DNA of 64,000 nucleotides, from positions 70,076,544 through 70,140,543 of the forward strand of contig NC_080675.1 in assembly GCF_030445035.2 (NCBI RefSeq), written 5' to 3'. Shown in pieces: positions 22,805 through 36,434 of this stretch. The notes beneath the pieces are model-generated. The model ran no database searches, was not told the DNA's origin, and worked only from the letters and a program-made list of their open reading frames with translations. Position 1 is the first letter of the stretch; each line of letters begins with the position of its first letter. The position numbers and the translations under genes were made by a program. This DNA is from Dasypus novemcinctus (taxonomy: Eukaryota > Chordata > Mammalia > Cingulata > Dasypodidae).

Positions 22805-23900
22805 TCTTCAATATTTTGTAAACAATCCATCTGTTTTTCACTGATCAAAAGAGTCATTTTTATCATATAGTGAATGTCTTTAGGCATTTAAATATGTTTG
22901 TTTGTCTCTTTAGTTTACTGATCTATTTACATACCAATATATGATTTAATTTTGACATTATAACACATTTTATTGTCTGGTAGGAGTAGTGTTGCTTTAT
23001 TTTTCTTAATTTTGAGAAATGCCCTAGGTATTCTTACTTAACTACTATATTACGTATGAAATTTAGAATCAGCTTTTCTAGTCAAAAACTCTTTGTAATT
23101 TTTATTGAGAATACCCTGTTATTTATTGATAAACAGAGGGAAAATTGGTATCTTTTTTATTTTGAATCTTTGTTGTATCTAAGAACCTAGGTTATGTTTG
23201 CCTTTGCTCAATTTTATTTTATTTCCCTCTGGAGCATTCCAAAGTTTGCTTATTTTTGAATTTATTTTTATAAACACATTGCATAATTCTAGTTACAATT
23301 ATTTCTATATATTTTATCCTTTTTTCTTGTGATATTGTATAAAAATTATTCATTTCATCTTTATCTTGGAGTTTGTGGTTGTTTATTTGTGAGAAGGTTA
23401 TAGATTTATTTGATTTATGGATATTTTTATTTTTTTAACCCGCCAGTTTCCTATAGTTTCTTACTCTTTATTTTTATTTTTTTATAGTATTTCTGTTAAT
23501 CTTCTTGGATTTTCCAAGTATACAAAAAAGCATCACCAGATTACATTTGTTTTAATTCTTCCTTTCTAGCTTTTGCATCTCTTTGCATTGTCTGGCCCGA
23601 TGACATTGGCTAGGATCTCCAGGACATTGTTAAATAATAATGATGATGGCTGACAAATGTAATTAGATTCTGGATTCAATGACATTTGTTTCTAATAAGC
23701 ACAATGCTATTATAAAATTTTATATTAAACTAAATATGTTTTTAATTTTTTTAGAAGTATCCTTATGTGTTTTTTATATTGTGTTCTCATTGTTATCAAG
23801 AACCTAATGGTGGATATTAACAAATGTCATTTCAGAATCTAAGGAAATAGATCAGAATATATTAATATTTTTTCTCCTTGGAGTATTTGCCATGTTATGT
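22805..23900 (-). repeat. Old L1, antisense, right portion
   Basis: AGTTTACTGATCTATTTACA, TAGGAGTAGTGTTGCTTTAT, TTTTATCCTTTTTTCTTGTG and TTTCTAGCTTTTGCATCTCT are antisense LINE-type landmarks in ORF2 order, seemingly continuing the element that ends at 20040. Boundaries by eye. Confidence 0.5.
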
Positions 23901-24859
23901 TTTCTCACTGCTCAGTATCTTTGATGTCCTTGTTTGGGAGAATTCTAGCCGTACCTCCTCATGTTAGAATCCAGAAGACTCAATTATTTATAAAGGTCCC
24001 AGTTAATCACAACTACTCCAGAAGACTTTTCTTCAGAATTTAGCAAATTAAGTCATGAGAATCTCTATGGAATTCATTTTGCTGCAAAGGTATCTAGGTT
24101 TTAGTATTAACAGTGACAGAAGGTTGACTTAACCAACTTTGGTTGTGTTGGTGGAATGGTGTCAGCATGGTGGTGATAGTGCTTTTGTCCAGTGATTGAG
24201 TGACTTCAGTATCTACAGTCATCTTCTAATCAAGCCTGATTCACAGCATTGTTTTGGACATTGAACCTGCAAGCTTAACTTCAAACTTTCATCATTCTCC
24301 CAACAAATTGGGGAGCTACCTGATATTGTTTTAATTATCTGGAACCAATTTATGTTTATTACAATTAATTACCATGACAGCTATAAAAACTGGTGACAGA
24401 AGTGAATGGAAGCAACTGAACCTCAGGCTATTGTTGGAAGTTTGGGATTGGTTATCTTGACTGAATTGGGATTCTGGCATTGAAAAACATAATTATGTGA
24501 CTCATGGCAGCCCATGCCATGCTTTGGCAAAGTAACCAAATTACCACCAAGGGATAACAGTAATAAAGTGCCAAGTGAAGCTATTTTCATAGGAAAATAT
24601 AAAAGACATGAGGAATGCAAGGATTGTTTGAAGAACTGATTACTTAATCTATATTGGACAGCTTAATTAAGTAGAATGACAAATTCAAGAAACAAAATTC
24701 TCAGCCCAAGGAAACGACAGTAAAGTCATAACATTTCTATGTCTGTATTTAAGAATTTCTCATCAATTGCATCTTTTGGCTGAGATACTTGAGAAACTAA
24801 GTCAGAATTTGATCCCATATGTTTATGAATTACAATATTGGCTGAGCCTTAGTATTGCA
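23901..24859. other. No assignable feature
   Basis: Moderate-GC unique-looking sequence with only short chance frames, including a 65-codon minus frame at 24423-24620. Confidence 0.35.
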
Positions 24860-25085
24860 GTTAACTGTAGGGGTTCTAGAATTAGATAGACTACCTTCAC
24901 TGAGATTCTGGTTTTGCTATTTTCTAGCTTTGTAATTTTGGGCAAGTTAACATTCTGTACTTCAGTTTTCTCATTTCAATAATAATGCCTGCCTTATACA
25001 GTGTTGTAAGAATTAAATGAGTTAATATATGTGAAGTGCTTAAACAGTGTCTGAAATATATAACTGTTCAATAAAATTTAACCAT
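24860..25085 (+). repeat. MIR SINE
   Basis: TTCTAGAATTAGATAGACTA, TTTGTAATTTTGGGCAAGTT, CTTCAGTTTTCTCATTTCAA, AAGAATTAAATGAGTTAATA and GTGAAGTGCTTAAACAGTGT give the MIR layout end to end. Confidence 0.75.
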
Positions 25086-25653
25086 TATTAATTATGCATC
25101 ATTATTATCTCATGTTAAACTTAGGGCATTACTGAGGAGTAGGGAGATATATGAACAGAAAAGAAATTGCTGTATGTGGGGGTATTTAGATTGCTGCAGT
25201 ACTACCAGATTCCAAGGGCAACATCTCCATTGCCGGAAGAAGCAACCTTTCCTGCCCAGATTCTAATGAGACTATTCTTGCCTTCTTTGAAGACACCATA
25301 ACCACCCTCAGAGCAGTCATATCTTCTCACTAATTTTTATTTTATCCAGACCTATAATGAGACTGAGACCTTATCATTCCCCATGGGGCTAATTATAAGT
25401 TTAACCTGGGAGAAAAAGTTTAAACATTAAAAGCATTGCAAAGCTTTGCTAATTGTTATTGGAAGAAAATCCATGAATAATATTTGTGAGAATGGATTCA
25501 GAGAATGCTTGACCAAAGAGAAATAAACATACTTTTACTAGGGCTTATTTTTTAAGGAGTACATTGATTAAGGATTGTTGATTTATTATTCTAACTGAAA
25601 AAAACAAAAACCTGAATGGTTTTAGTTGTTTGTTGATTGACAGAACTTTGGAC

Positions 25654-26154
25654 TGTTAGAAAGAAAGCTGCACCTGTAAGAGAACAAATGCTCACTGGAT
25701 TGTGGAGGAGAAAAGAATTTTATTAATGATCTTGCAAGAATGGGCATGCAATCTGGATAAAATGACTGGTGAGCGAAACAACAAGAAACAATGATATTTA
25801 TACCCTGAGCCTAGTTCTGGTCACTACCCTGTTCCCCATTGATTGGGTGTTTCAGGGGTTATAGTCTATCTGAGATGTCTAATTAACTTACCTGCATTCC
25901 TGCTTTTAGTAGCGATTCCCTGCTCCCTTCATTCCTGTGGCTTGGAGACGCTTTTAAATTCAGTGTTGCTTTTCACAGTTGGCCTTTTCCTTACTTTGGG
26001 GCCACCCTTGGCTTGGTGCCTCTTTCCAATTTTGGCGCCAAAGCTGCTAGAACCCCTTTCCCTTTCTTCTCCAACTACAGAGCTGGGCTTGGCTCCACCT
26101 TCATGTGAAAACTCAACTTAACCCTTTCCTTACAAGACTCAAAGTTTTCCCACA
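25654..26154 (-). repeat. Solo LTR candidate of an endogenous retrovirus
   Basis: On the minus strand it begins TGTGGGAAAACTTTGAG, has a TATAAATATCAT box near 25800, AATAAAATTCTTTTCTCC near 25722 and ends TTTCTTTCTAACA. TG...CA ends, TATA and poly(A) signal in the right order and about 500 bp support an LTR. The terminal TGTGGGAAA resembles the LTRs of the 5' provirus, but the body differs. No target duplication is clear. Confidence 0.6.
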
Positions 26155-29100
26155 CTAGAAGAGGGCACAATGCACAATTTCTTAAATTTTGTATAATGGA
26201 AGATATTAAAAACTCTGATATTCTTGAATGTTGAAGTAAATTTAAGATGTGTAATCTACTCTCACCTAGGTCCTATCAAATATTACCAAAGATGGTTCAT
26301 AAGGTATTACTTTCATCAGTATATTGAGAACTGCATTTTTGATGGTACTGTTGAAATGTATTTTAGTGACTTTTCTTTGCAAGTCAAAGATGTTGTTTCA
26401 GATTCTACTATTTAAATATATTCTATTACTTTATTAGGTATGATGTAACTTCAGGGTAACAGATGTCAAACAAATTCACATAAATGCAGAAAAGATTGAT
26501 TATAGAATTCTAGGGAGGACTGAAAGAGATAGACTACTCACTGAAGTCTAACTTGGATTTTAAAAAGGGAAAATAATTATACAAAATAAGATAAAACAAA
26601 CAAACAAAAACAAAAATATTCTAGATTGGTCAAGCAGAGTTTTATCTTATATCAACCAGATGGAAAATTAAAGCGTTTCACCCAGTTCTCAAAATGAGTC
26701 AGTTCTCAGTTACACATCCTTTTATGAAGTTGAGTCCAGAGAATATAAAAGAGAATGGAACCTGTAATAACAATATAAGTGCATTCTTTACTTTTGCCTT
26801 TTCCAAAGGGACTGGCCAAATGTACACAATGGTAAACATTTAGTGTGGAAAAGGAAATATTAGAACCTTTTTAGGATTGAGGAAGGAGGCACAAGTCTAA
26901 GAGAATGCAAATTTCCGTGTTGCATAGATCAAGGAGGGGAGATTAGCCTAGTGTAGTGATAGAGTTTTCATTCAAAATTGCTACATAGTTGGTTTAGTGG
27001 GGACTCAAACCCATGATTTGATCATTTTTTCTAGTCTGAATATAATGGATTCACCTAGTAATTGGTATATTTCCATATTAATGTCTTGATTTATGGAGCA
27101 AGAATTATTATGCTAGAAAGGTACTTATACTATGTAGGCTTGTTTTCTGCAGAAAATCCCTTTTTAGTTTACCTTTAGACTGTGTAGAATTGAGAGGACT
27201 TGGGGAATTACAGTTGATTATAACGAATATGCTGTAATTAGGTGGTGGTACTAATTGAAGTTTCTATTCTGTATGTGGTCAACATTGTCCACGGTATTTC
27301 ATTTTTTTCTCTGGAAGTTGCTTCTTTTCCCTCTGTCTCTGTAGACAGAGAATAATAGAGAATACCTTGCATGTATTCTTATTCTATAAATTATATATAG
27401 AATAAATTAGGGACTACTAATAAATTATAAATTAGGGATATAAATTAGGGACTATAAATTAGGGACTACTCTCAAAATAATAAAATGAAAAAATACTAAT
27501 ATAAAGTTCAGGGATAAGAAGGGACCAATCCAAATTAGGAGTTTAAAATGTAATCATCATTAGCATTATGAGAAGCCTTTCTCTGAGTATATCATCTCTA
27601 TTTTGCTTCAAGGCTCCATGTACTCTTCTACTATGTACCATATTTAGAGTCTTTGTCTTCTTGCTATCACATAGGGAGTGATGGTGGTATAGTAAAGGAT
27701 TGTCTGATGACATTTTATTGATAGGTCTTGGGAAAAATTAAGTTGATATTTTGGTAAGATGCACATATTCCAGCTGATGAGGAAATACTTTATTTGGGCT
27801 TGTCATCTCAATGAATTTCTAGGGTCCTGTGGTCTGGGGCATGCTAGTTAGCCCCTTCAAGTCAATTCAGAGCAAAACTACAACTAAAGAGTTACTATGT
27901 GTAGTAGGTGTGGGTAAGGTATGTAACATCAACAAAGCCTTTTTCCTCCTACATCCATCCCCCTCCAAAGCAAATAGACCCTGAATTCACCTTCTTCTGG
28001 TAACTAAACAAACACTGATTGCTAAACTGCATCTAGACTCCGGATATTTAAAAGATAAACATGCTATAAAAAATCTGGTGATATTTATATAGTTGAAGCC
28101 ATAGCTTTGGTTTTCCTTAGCTTGGTGACTCTTGTAATTTAGTATTTCCCTCTTAGTAATCTAAAAGTTAAAGTTAGAAGAAATAACAGATCCTATAAAT
28201 ATATGGAGATTGGGGCTTCTAAGCAAATGTTGAACCTCTCCATGGTATTATTTTCTTACAACAGAGCTGCCACTTGGTGGAGCTAAAGAATAGCTCCTGG
28301 GCTGCTACAGGGACTCTCATGGAAGAGTTGTACCTGATGTTCTGTTTGCACACTGAGGCTGAGTTTTGAGTTGAGAAAACAGTGCTGGATGTCAACTATT
28401 TCCATCTTGTGAGTGTGAAATATCTAAATGAAGGTTGTTGCAGTTGACCTTTCAGAAATATGAGAGCAATATATATACCATATCTGGGCAGGCTGTTCTT
28501 ACCGAACCACTTGCAAACCATCTAGGTTTGTGTGTCACCCACAGGGTAGAAGGCTTTCCACCAGGTAGAGTCTGTAATGTACCTGAAACCTGACATTTTG
28601 CCCTTTTATCTCAGCCAAACAAATGTGTATTGATATGCATGTGGAACACTAAGAATGAGCATGTGACACACTCTGATGGAGTTCAGAGACCACTTGGGCA
28701 TCAAAGTGATACCTTCATTAACAAGCAGCTTTCTTCCTTTTGAAAACTATCTCTGTGTGGATTAAGTGACTGCCTAATCAAGGGTCACAAGGTAATGAAT
28801 GACTTGACCTACCCTTTATAAACTGTGTGTTCTCTAGTTCATGAAGATATCTATTATTATTTGTATAAATCCCTACCTTTTGTTTCCCTTATAATTGTTT
28901 TGTTGTGCTTTAATAACATTTTATATGTAATGCTTAATTTACATTCATTGTTTCATTTACTGTAATTAATACACAAAACTTTAAAAGTTCACCTGGGCAC
29001 TGATCTAATGATATCAATAGACTATGCTAGTTAGGTTTTCATAGAATTCTTGCTATTCCAAATATGTTTGTTAATACTTTAAGTTTGACCTAAAGGTTGT

Positions 29101-29735
29101 ATGGGAGGCAATTTATTTAGTTTGCTTTTTTTGTATAATTTCTGTGAAGTAAGGCCTTTTCTGAAATCATTTTTTTCTATAATTTTATTGTACTATGATA
29201 TCATATTATCTGTACCTATAACTTCTCTGTACTTAGTGCAACTTTCTTTGTAGCCTAATCAGTTTTCAGGAGTGTTCCATTGCCAATGAAGAGATGGTTT
29301 TATCCTCTTCTCTAATGTTTCATTACACTTATGAAAGTGCTTTGCAACTTAGATTCTATGTCTTCTTACTGTATTCTTAAGTTTTCACTGCGTCATTGAC
29401 TAAGAGAGGAAATAAAAGACTTCCACTACTAAAGTGTTTCTAATTTTTATCAGCCTTTCCTTCAGTTTTTGCTTTATAATGCTGTTATTAACCTGCAAAA
29501 GAGCCATTAATTACATCTTCCTCATAAAATTGTACTATAGCATCGTAAAGCTATAAAGTGTTTTTCTAAATAAGGCACACTGGATGTGGGCCCAAAATCA
29601 GAGTTTTGTGGGCCCAAAATCAGGTAATTCACATGCATATTAAAATTGGAGAAAGAGTGCCTTAAGGCTGTGCCCTTATTGGCATGTGTATGAACAAGGA
29701 TCTGTATATGGATTATCACGTACAGAAAGAACAAG
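26155..29735. other. Largely unassigned stretch
   Basis: No coding sequence and few recognisable repeats over 3.5 kb. 27400-27470 contains four copies of an ATAAATTAGGGACTA-like unit. 28240-28840 is the most GC-balanced part. 29577-29622 carries two copies of GTGGGCCCAAAATCAG. Confidence 0.4.
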
Positions 29736-30178
29736 TGACACCAGAGATGTATGAAAGGAAAGTTTATTAGTACTCACAGGTCCTAGAACAGAGAGGAGCA
29801 CATCCCCCTCAAGGTCATTTGTGGAAATACCTCAGGAATGTAGGCTCAACAAGTATGGCTGGCAGCAAGGGAGACTATGCCTTTGTTACGTTACCTGGGT
29901 GGAGCTGTAGTGGCTGGTCAAACAAGGGTGGGTATTGGGGAGTTTGTATTTGACTTTCACAGAGCATGAGCTGATTAGCACTCATTAGAGAGGGGAGAAG
30001 CTATTCTATGAACAGGAATCAAGGGTTGATCACTGGGGGACCTAATATGAGGGTCTGAGATGCTGAGCATCATGATAGTGCAAAAGCCTCTGTTTTTTCT
30101 TTGATTCACTTCAGCATGATCAGCCTGTTTTATCTATATCCAAGCCTACAGATAATGGTAATGGGTCAATGTACAACA
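29736..30178 (-). repeat. LTR-like element
   Basis: Minus strand starts TGTTGTACATTGACC, contains CTAATAAACTTTCCTTTCAT near 29765 followed by CTCTGGTGTCA at the end. Poly(A) signal followed by a short T/C-rich tail and TG...CA ends resemble a class I LTR. No clear TATA box or duplication. Confidence 0.45.
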
Positions 30179-30579
30179 AAAACAGTTTACCTTCATCCTG
30201 GAGAGTATCCTTGAAGTACACACATTCCTACTGCTCAATTCCAATAGCTCAAACTCATTCATATGGCCATATCCAGTTAGCTGAAGGGAGGGTTACACAC
30301 TGAGAATCTGGCCAGGCAGACCCATTCCATGGGCATGGTCAGCGTATATGGCCACATCTTGTGCTTTCACATATTCTACAGTGTGTATTCAACTCTATTG
30401 GAGTTCCACAGCACAGTTGTTCTTTGCCAGGAATAAGATGAGTACTGATTTGAGGGAACAGCTAGCAGCAACAACTACTTATTTAGTTAGTTTACCATTT
30501 TTGTGCTTGATTGTTCATAATGATATCTTTACAATTCAAGAAATTAGACATGAGAAAATCAACATGAGCACTTCTCTTA

Positions 30580-31045
30580 TATTATCTCTCATCAGTCTAC
30601 ATTGTGTTCACTCAGTTCCAACCACCTTGGCCCCTTGCAGCTCCTCAAGGAAATCGAAGGCACACCTGTCTTAAGAGTTTTTGCTTTAGTTGTTTCTACT
30701 ACCAGATGGTCCTCCACTCCTATTGCCTGTTTGGTAAATTCATTTACTTCCTTGAAGTCTTTGCTCAAATGTCACTTTTAACAGTATTTCAACCATACGG
30801 TCATACTGTTTCCCTTCCCTGATATATTGACTCTGGTTTTCATCTTAGTAATTGCTTTCTAACACAGTACATCATTTATGTAAATATTATTTATGCTTCA
30901 TTATCTATTCCAGAGTCACTCCAGTTTATAAGCTTCATGAAGACAAGGGTATTTGTTTGCTTTGTTTTGTGATACACCATGTGTCTCAAATAGAGCCTGA
31001 CATATCTTAGGTTCTCAGTGATTGTTTGCTAATAAAATATTTGGG
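30580..31045 (+). repeat. L2 LINE 3' end
   Basis: GAAGTCTTTGCTCAAATGTC, GTCATACTGTTTCCCTTCCC, TATAAGCTTCATGAAGACAA, GAGCCTGACATATCTTAGGT and the terminal TAATAAAATATTTGG follow L2 in order. Two overlapping short frames here are chance products. Confidence 0.7.
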
Positions 31046-33339
31046 GAGAGAAACAAATTCACATTTACCTGAGCTTATTCAATCACATTTTTCTTCTACC
31101 TCAATTATTTTACTTTTTTTTTCTTGAAATATTGTACTTTTACTTTGTGTCATTGTCTCAAGGAACATGCTATTTTAATTCTCCATTTCCATCTGAAGTC
31201 CAGCAAAATGCTTTTAGGAAATATATTTCTTCCTTTGGAAAATCTTTCCTTTTCCTTATAATACCTTACAATGTCATTCTCAGCACTCATCATTGAAGGG
31301 GGCAGATATTACTCACCTCTTCTGTTTGTAGAATTTTAATGTAGGGAATTGAATAGTACAATGTACCAGTTTACCTTTAATTTTTCTTTTGCTCCTGAGT
31401 GCTGAAAATAAATTAGTTTATCCTTCTCACCAAAGGAGATAGCAACTTTTCTTCCATCTGAAATGGAGATATGCTTTTTCCTGCCTGTGTGTTTCTTTTG
31501 TCTCCTGTTTGTAAGAAACAAGATGGCTCTAGAAAAGCTCCTGTCATGGTACTCCTTGCTCTTTTTCACTGCTAATCAAAAGGGATGCACTGCAAATATG
31601 GTTATCATCTTCAGGAAGCCTATTTTCTGCTTATTTCTGAGATTGATTATTATGGAACATTTTTCTGCTTCCTAGAACAATCACTAATATTTGAGCCGCA
31701 CTACTTTTCTTATAAGGACTCCAGTAACATGAATTAAGGCCCACCCTGATTCAATTTGTCTCACCTAAATATGACCTTGGAAGATCCTATTCACACATGA
31801 GTCCACAACTTGACTCACCTTAACATATTCAAAGATACTATTTATAAATACCCACAGGAACACCAATGAAGATTTAAACATGTTTGTGTGTGTGTGTGTG
31901 CATGTCTAGGGGTGTATGATTCAATTCTCAATAACGAGCTTTATATGTAACAATGCTTTTTGATTGTTTAGCATTAACTCATTTTTCCCCCTTGGTTCAA
32001 AATACTGGAGAATATTTTGATAATTGTATATAGGGGCACACATTTTTCCTTTTGCCATAGACTCCAACATTGTTCAGCAGGGCATGTCCTACTGCCTACC
32101 ACCTGACCTGCAGAAAGGCAGTGCTTGCAGCCTCTGTTTGCTTTTTGATACTCTTCCACAAGAGACCCTCATCTCTATTCCATCTTCCAGGCCTTGGCAT
32201 GTAAAAGAGAAACTAACTCAGATTCCTCATCTAGCTCTAGTTTCTCATCTTCAATAAATTCTTGGGTGCCTCTCCAAATTTCTAGAATCATAACAAAGCA
32301 GAAATATCTACAGCTCTGACCACCATGATGGATTCTGCCTCTTTAGCTTGATTTGGAGAACATCTTGGTTTTATTTAAATTTATTTGTTTTTACATTTTA
32401 TGAATCATTGATATGTTTTTGGAAAAGAAGAGGTGATGAGAAGTGAGAACATATGACATTACCTTGACAGTTAATATTTTTAACAAATGAGGAAAGTGAA
32501 GTCCTAAGAGGTGATGACTTTTATAACAAAGATACTATTGATGATACCTTATATCACATCTTGCAGTTACAATATATGCTTTCTTTAAAGCTTCTGCTTG
32601 AGTATGACAAAAAGATTTACTTAGAACTAATTAAAATGACTAAGAAATAATACTATGGCACATGTATCTAAGTAGTTCACTACATTTCTGAATGTCCTTT
32701 TATTATCAAAAATTGAATACCTTTGCAAAATTATTTTGCCCTTTTTGTTAGTTGATCTAATTATACAAACCTAGAAAAGAAAATGTTATTTATTAGGTAC
32801 AGATTTTCTTTCTAATTTTCTCCTGCAGTGTGATTCCCTTAGTGGAGCTATACTGACAAAAAATTTCTATTATAAAAAATTATTCATTTCTATGGTTCTT
32901 TTCTCAGTTTGTTATAAAAGATCAAAAATAGCTTCTTCCATTTTAAATATTTTCCCTGAGTTGCAAAAGCTTAAAATGCCAGTGATTACCCTAGATATGT
33001 CTTAAATTAATCTTTAGCAGCTCGTTATATGCAACATAGTTTCAGACATATATCATCATATCTTTTAAAATATTTTAGTATATGTTCATGGAAAACCTAT
33101 TTACTGTCAAAGTTTTTAAGTTCTTAAAAAATGATAGTCTGAAAGAATAAAGGAATTCACAAGCTATGTTTTTGTCCATTTTATCACATATAGTTTGTTG
33201 CCCTCTTTTTTTGCAAAAAAGGCAAGGAGGATTGTCTAGTTTCTATAGAGCAAGAATAATCAATTTCTAAAAGGAAAACTGATTCAGAAGTAATCAAACC
33301 CTAATAGGAATAGAGATTGTGATTAGTGTCATTTTTTGA
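31046..33339. other. Mostly unassigned, with an LTR fragment and a GT repeat
   Basis: 31710-31880 carries MLT1-like LTR interior on the minus strand (AAGGACTCCAGTAACATGAA, CCACAGGAACACCAATGAAG). 31884-31900 is a short (GT)n. The rest shows no family I can support. Confidence 0.4.
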
Positions 33340-34155
33340 ATTTTTAAAATGTTTTTTTGTTAGAGAAGTTATGGGTTTATAGAACAATTATGTATAAAAT
33401 ATAAGATTTCCATATACTACACTATTATTAATACCTTGCATTGGTATGGTGTATTCATTTCAATATAATGATAGCATATTTTTATAATTTTACTACTAAC
33501 TATAGTCCAAGCTTTAACTGAAGTTCCATGATATGTGTAGTTACATGGATTTTAAATTTTTTTATTCTGTTATCATATGTATAAACTAATACTTCCCCTT
33601 ATAGTCATATTTAGATATATTAATACATCCCAATGATGATAATTACATTTACAATATTGTGTGACAATTCCTTCCATCTATTATGAAAACATTTCACTTA
33701 TGATAAATAAGAACTCTGTATATTTTAAGCCTTAATTTTCCATTCACAATCCCTACCCCATAACCCTGGTAACCTATATTCTATATTCTAACTCTATGAG
33801 GTTGCTTATTTTATTGATTTCAAATCAGTGGATATCATATAATATCTGTCCTTTTCTGTTCGACTTTTTTCATGCCACATGATATGTTTAAGCTTCATTC
33901 ATGTTGTTGCATGTATCAGGACTTCATTCCACTTTAATGCTTAATCATATTATACTGAATATAAATACCACATTTTGCCTACCCCTTCATTAGTTAATGG
34001 ACACTTGGGTTGAATCCACCAATGGCAATTGTGAATAATACGTCCATGAATATCCATGTGCAAATTTCTGTTCAAGTCCCTGCTTTCAGTATTTTGGTTA
34101 TATCTTTATTAGTGGGATTGCCAGGTCATGCTGTAATATTATTAAATGAGAGGAC
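33340..34155 (-). repeat. L1 3' UTR and ORF2 end, antisense
   Basis: Begins with the TTTTTTTGTTAGAGAAGTTA landmark also seen at 13680 and continues through CCATTCACAATCCCTACCCC, TTAATGGACACTTGGGTTGA, GGCAATTGTGAATAATACG and TGGGATTGCCAGGTCATGCT, all antisense L1 landmarks in order. Truncated on the right by LTR sequence at about 34160. Confidence 0.7.
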
Positions 34156-34159
34156 ATCA

Positions 34160-34362
34160 CCATGTACAAAGCCAGGTGTCAGGGAAAGTCACAGAACCCA
34201 AGGATGATGGCCGCTAGCAACAGAACATCACAGTCTCCGATGTAAAAGCATTACCGTGCTGACACCTTAAATTTGGACTTCTAAAGTGAGCTGATAAATT
34301 CCTGTTGTTTAAGCCATCCCATTTTTTCGGTATTTGTTATCACAGCTGGGAAAGTAAGATAC
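34160..34362 (+). repeat. 3' half of an MLT1-like LTR
   Basis: TGCTGACACCTTAAATTTGG, GATAAATTCCTGTTGTTTAA and GCCATCCCATTTTTTC are the conserved 3' region with its AATAAA-like signal; the 5' half is missing. Confidence 0.6.
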
Positions 34363-35759
34363 TCACTTCCTAGCCTCAATGACGAGACAACTCCAGCAAG
34401 ACCAACAGTTGTTACCTAGATGATGCCCTACGTAAAATCCTTAAATGGCCCTGTGCTGTCTGCCCCAACCTTGAGCATATGCCTTTGGAGTTGTGGCATT
34501 TATGTGGCTTGCTAAACGTTCTCTAAATAATGGTCTAAATACCTGAATGGACACAGAGCTGGAACTATTGAGGTCAGTGTCTATGTTGCAGGAACTATTT
34601 TAGTGCTTGTCTCCTAATAAAAGTCAGTTAAGTGTATAATGGATGGCAAAAAGGCCTGAAGCTCACTTTCTGGTAAATATTTTTTGAGGGAATTGACTAT
34701 TCTAAATGTCCTCAAAAATTATCTGTGTCCACAATTTTTAGAAGAAAAAAAAAAAAGGAAAGCAAAGCAGTGTAAGATCAAATTGACTTAGGTAAGTTCA
34801 TGACACACCAACATTCATTTATTTCACAAATATTTATTCACTATTTACCATATTAGGATCGGCTGAGAAAAGATCAAGGTAGATAATCTCAATTATGATT
34901 TATTAAACGAAAATATAAACTTACCAAATGTTTACCATAAAAGTAAATATATTCTATTTATCTCCAAGTATGTGCATAAATGTTAGTTATTTTAGTACGC
35001 TTTTAATACAAAGTAAAATCAAGCATTAGTTGCTAATAATAATACATTTCATTCCTATAACCTAGGTTTTATTTACTAGTATTACGATGACTCTTAATAG
35101 TCTTTTTTATTTTAGTGGCTAATCCTTCATGCCTTTAATTATATTTTGAGCATGTGTTTACAAATGATAAGAAAACCTAGTTCTTTCAGAATAAAAAGGG
35201 AAACTTTCTGATATGTTAAAATTGAAATTTGAAAATCTAAAATCTTGATCCACTTATTTTATCCCTGGTTTGAGTCTTATTTGAATATATGTGATTCAGT
35301 TATTCTGGCAGTTTGATTTGATCTACTCTCTTCTTCACCCTCATTATTCAGGAGCTTATCAACTTGACACATAATTATTACCCTAATCTAACTGATAAGT
35401 GCAAAATCTTAGCTCCGTGCCTTGCATTTAATGAACAATTAAGGATTACTCTGTGAATTGCATTAAAAATTGAATGGTCATCATGTTATACAATTTCAGC
35501 TTTTACTATAAAAATTTAAGTACAATATTAATCCACTTTCCTATTTGTTCCTTCTACCTCTTCTAATATCACTAAGAAAAAATTAAATATAGATTTGAGG
35601 ACTTCTCACAATTTATTAATGAGCATAATTTCAGTAGAACACCCCCAAAATTAAAAGATCATTTAATTCTCTCATTCATACATTAGCTGAAAGTAAGTTA
35701 TTGCTGGAAATGTATTAGGTATAGGAGAAAAACCAAAACAGGCAGCTGGATTAAAATCA
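34363..35759. other. No assignable feature
   Basis: AT-rich, no long frames. An A12 run lies at 34745-34756. Confidence 0.4.
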
Positions 35760-35922
35760 GTCTCTGCCTTGCCAATATCTACCTGTTGAATATGTAAAGT
35801 TAATCTATTTCAGATGTTAATTTCTCATCTGGAAAATGGACATAGTTATGTTTTAAATGAGATAATACTTGAGAAACATTAAGAGCAGTGTTTGGCATGG
35901 CTCAAGTCTTCAATACTCAGTA
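35760..35922 (+). repeat. MIR SINE fragment
   Basis: TTAATTTCTCATCTGGAAAA, ATGAGATAATACTTGAGAAA and AAGAGCAGTGTTTGGCATGG follow the 3' two thirds of MIR. It ends at the LTR inserted at 35928. Confidence 0.6.
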
Positions 35923-35927
35923 CTACA

Positions 35928-36434
35928 TGTGCTTGTTAGAGTCTTTTGTGGACATCAGAAAATTGTTTTCTTAGACGAACCCATTTTTGTGTTTGGAAAC
36001 CTATTGATATGAGACCTTTTGTTTAGATTCATTTAAGGAATCTTTTGATTAGATTGTTTCAGTTAAGGGCCTTTGATTAGATTGCAGGACCCAAGTTGGT
36101 TACTAATCCTTTTAATGGAACTATTATGAAAGACTAAAAATGTTCAGTGTCAGTGACAGAGAGAAAGAACCCAGGCACTCAGAAAGGAACCAAGGAGAGG
36201 GACGCCACAGACGAAACAGCCAAAAACTGAAGGAAAGAGACCGAGAAGAGAAGCAGATGCCTCCATGTGCCTTACCTTGTGGAAGGAGTCCAGCAGACAG
36301 CATCTCTGATGATGCCTTAATGTGGACATTTTCACAGTCTCAGAACTGCAAGCTTTTAACCTAATCAATTCCTAAAATAAAAGACAACCCATTTCTGTTA
36401 TATTACTCCCAGAAACTTTTAACAAACGAAAACA
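35928..36434 (+). repeat. Solo LTR, MLT1-like MaLR family, target duplication CTACA
   Basis: Starts TGTGCTTGTTAGAG and ends AACAAACGAAAACA. CTACA is found at 35923-35927 and again at 36435-36439. Interior landmarks include TTTCAGTTAAGGGCC, GATGATGCCTTAATGTGGAC and CTCAGAACTGCAAGC. Frames inside are not conserved between copies. Confidence 0.8.

Noticed and set aside
20616..22887. Cluster of overlapping frames up to 138 codons and high GC, resembling a CpG-island gene
   Set aside because: All the readable homology is to one mRNA (KIFC2) on the minus strand with many stops and frameshifts; other-strand frames are shadows.
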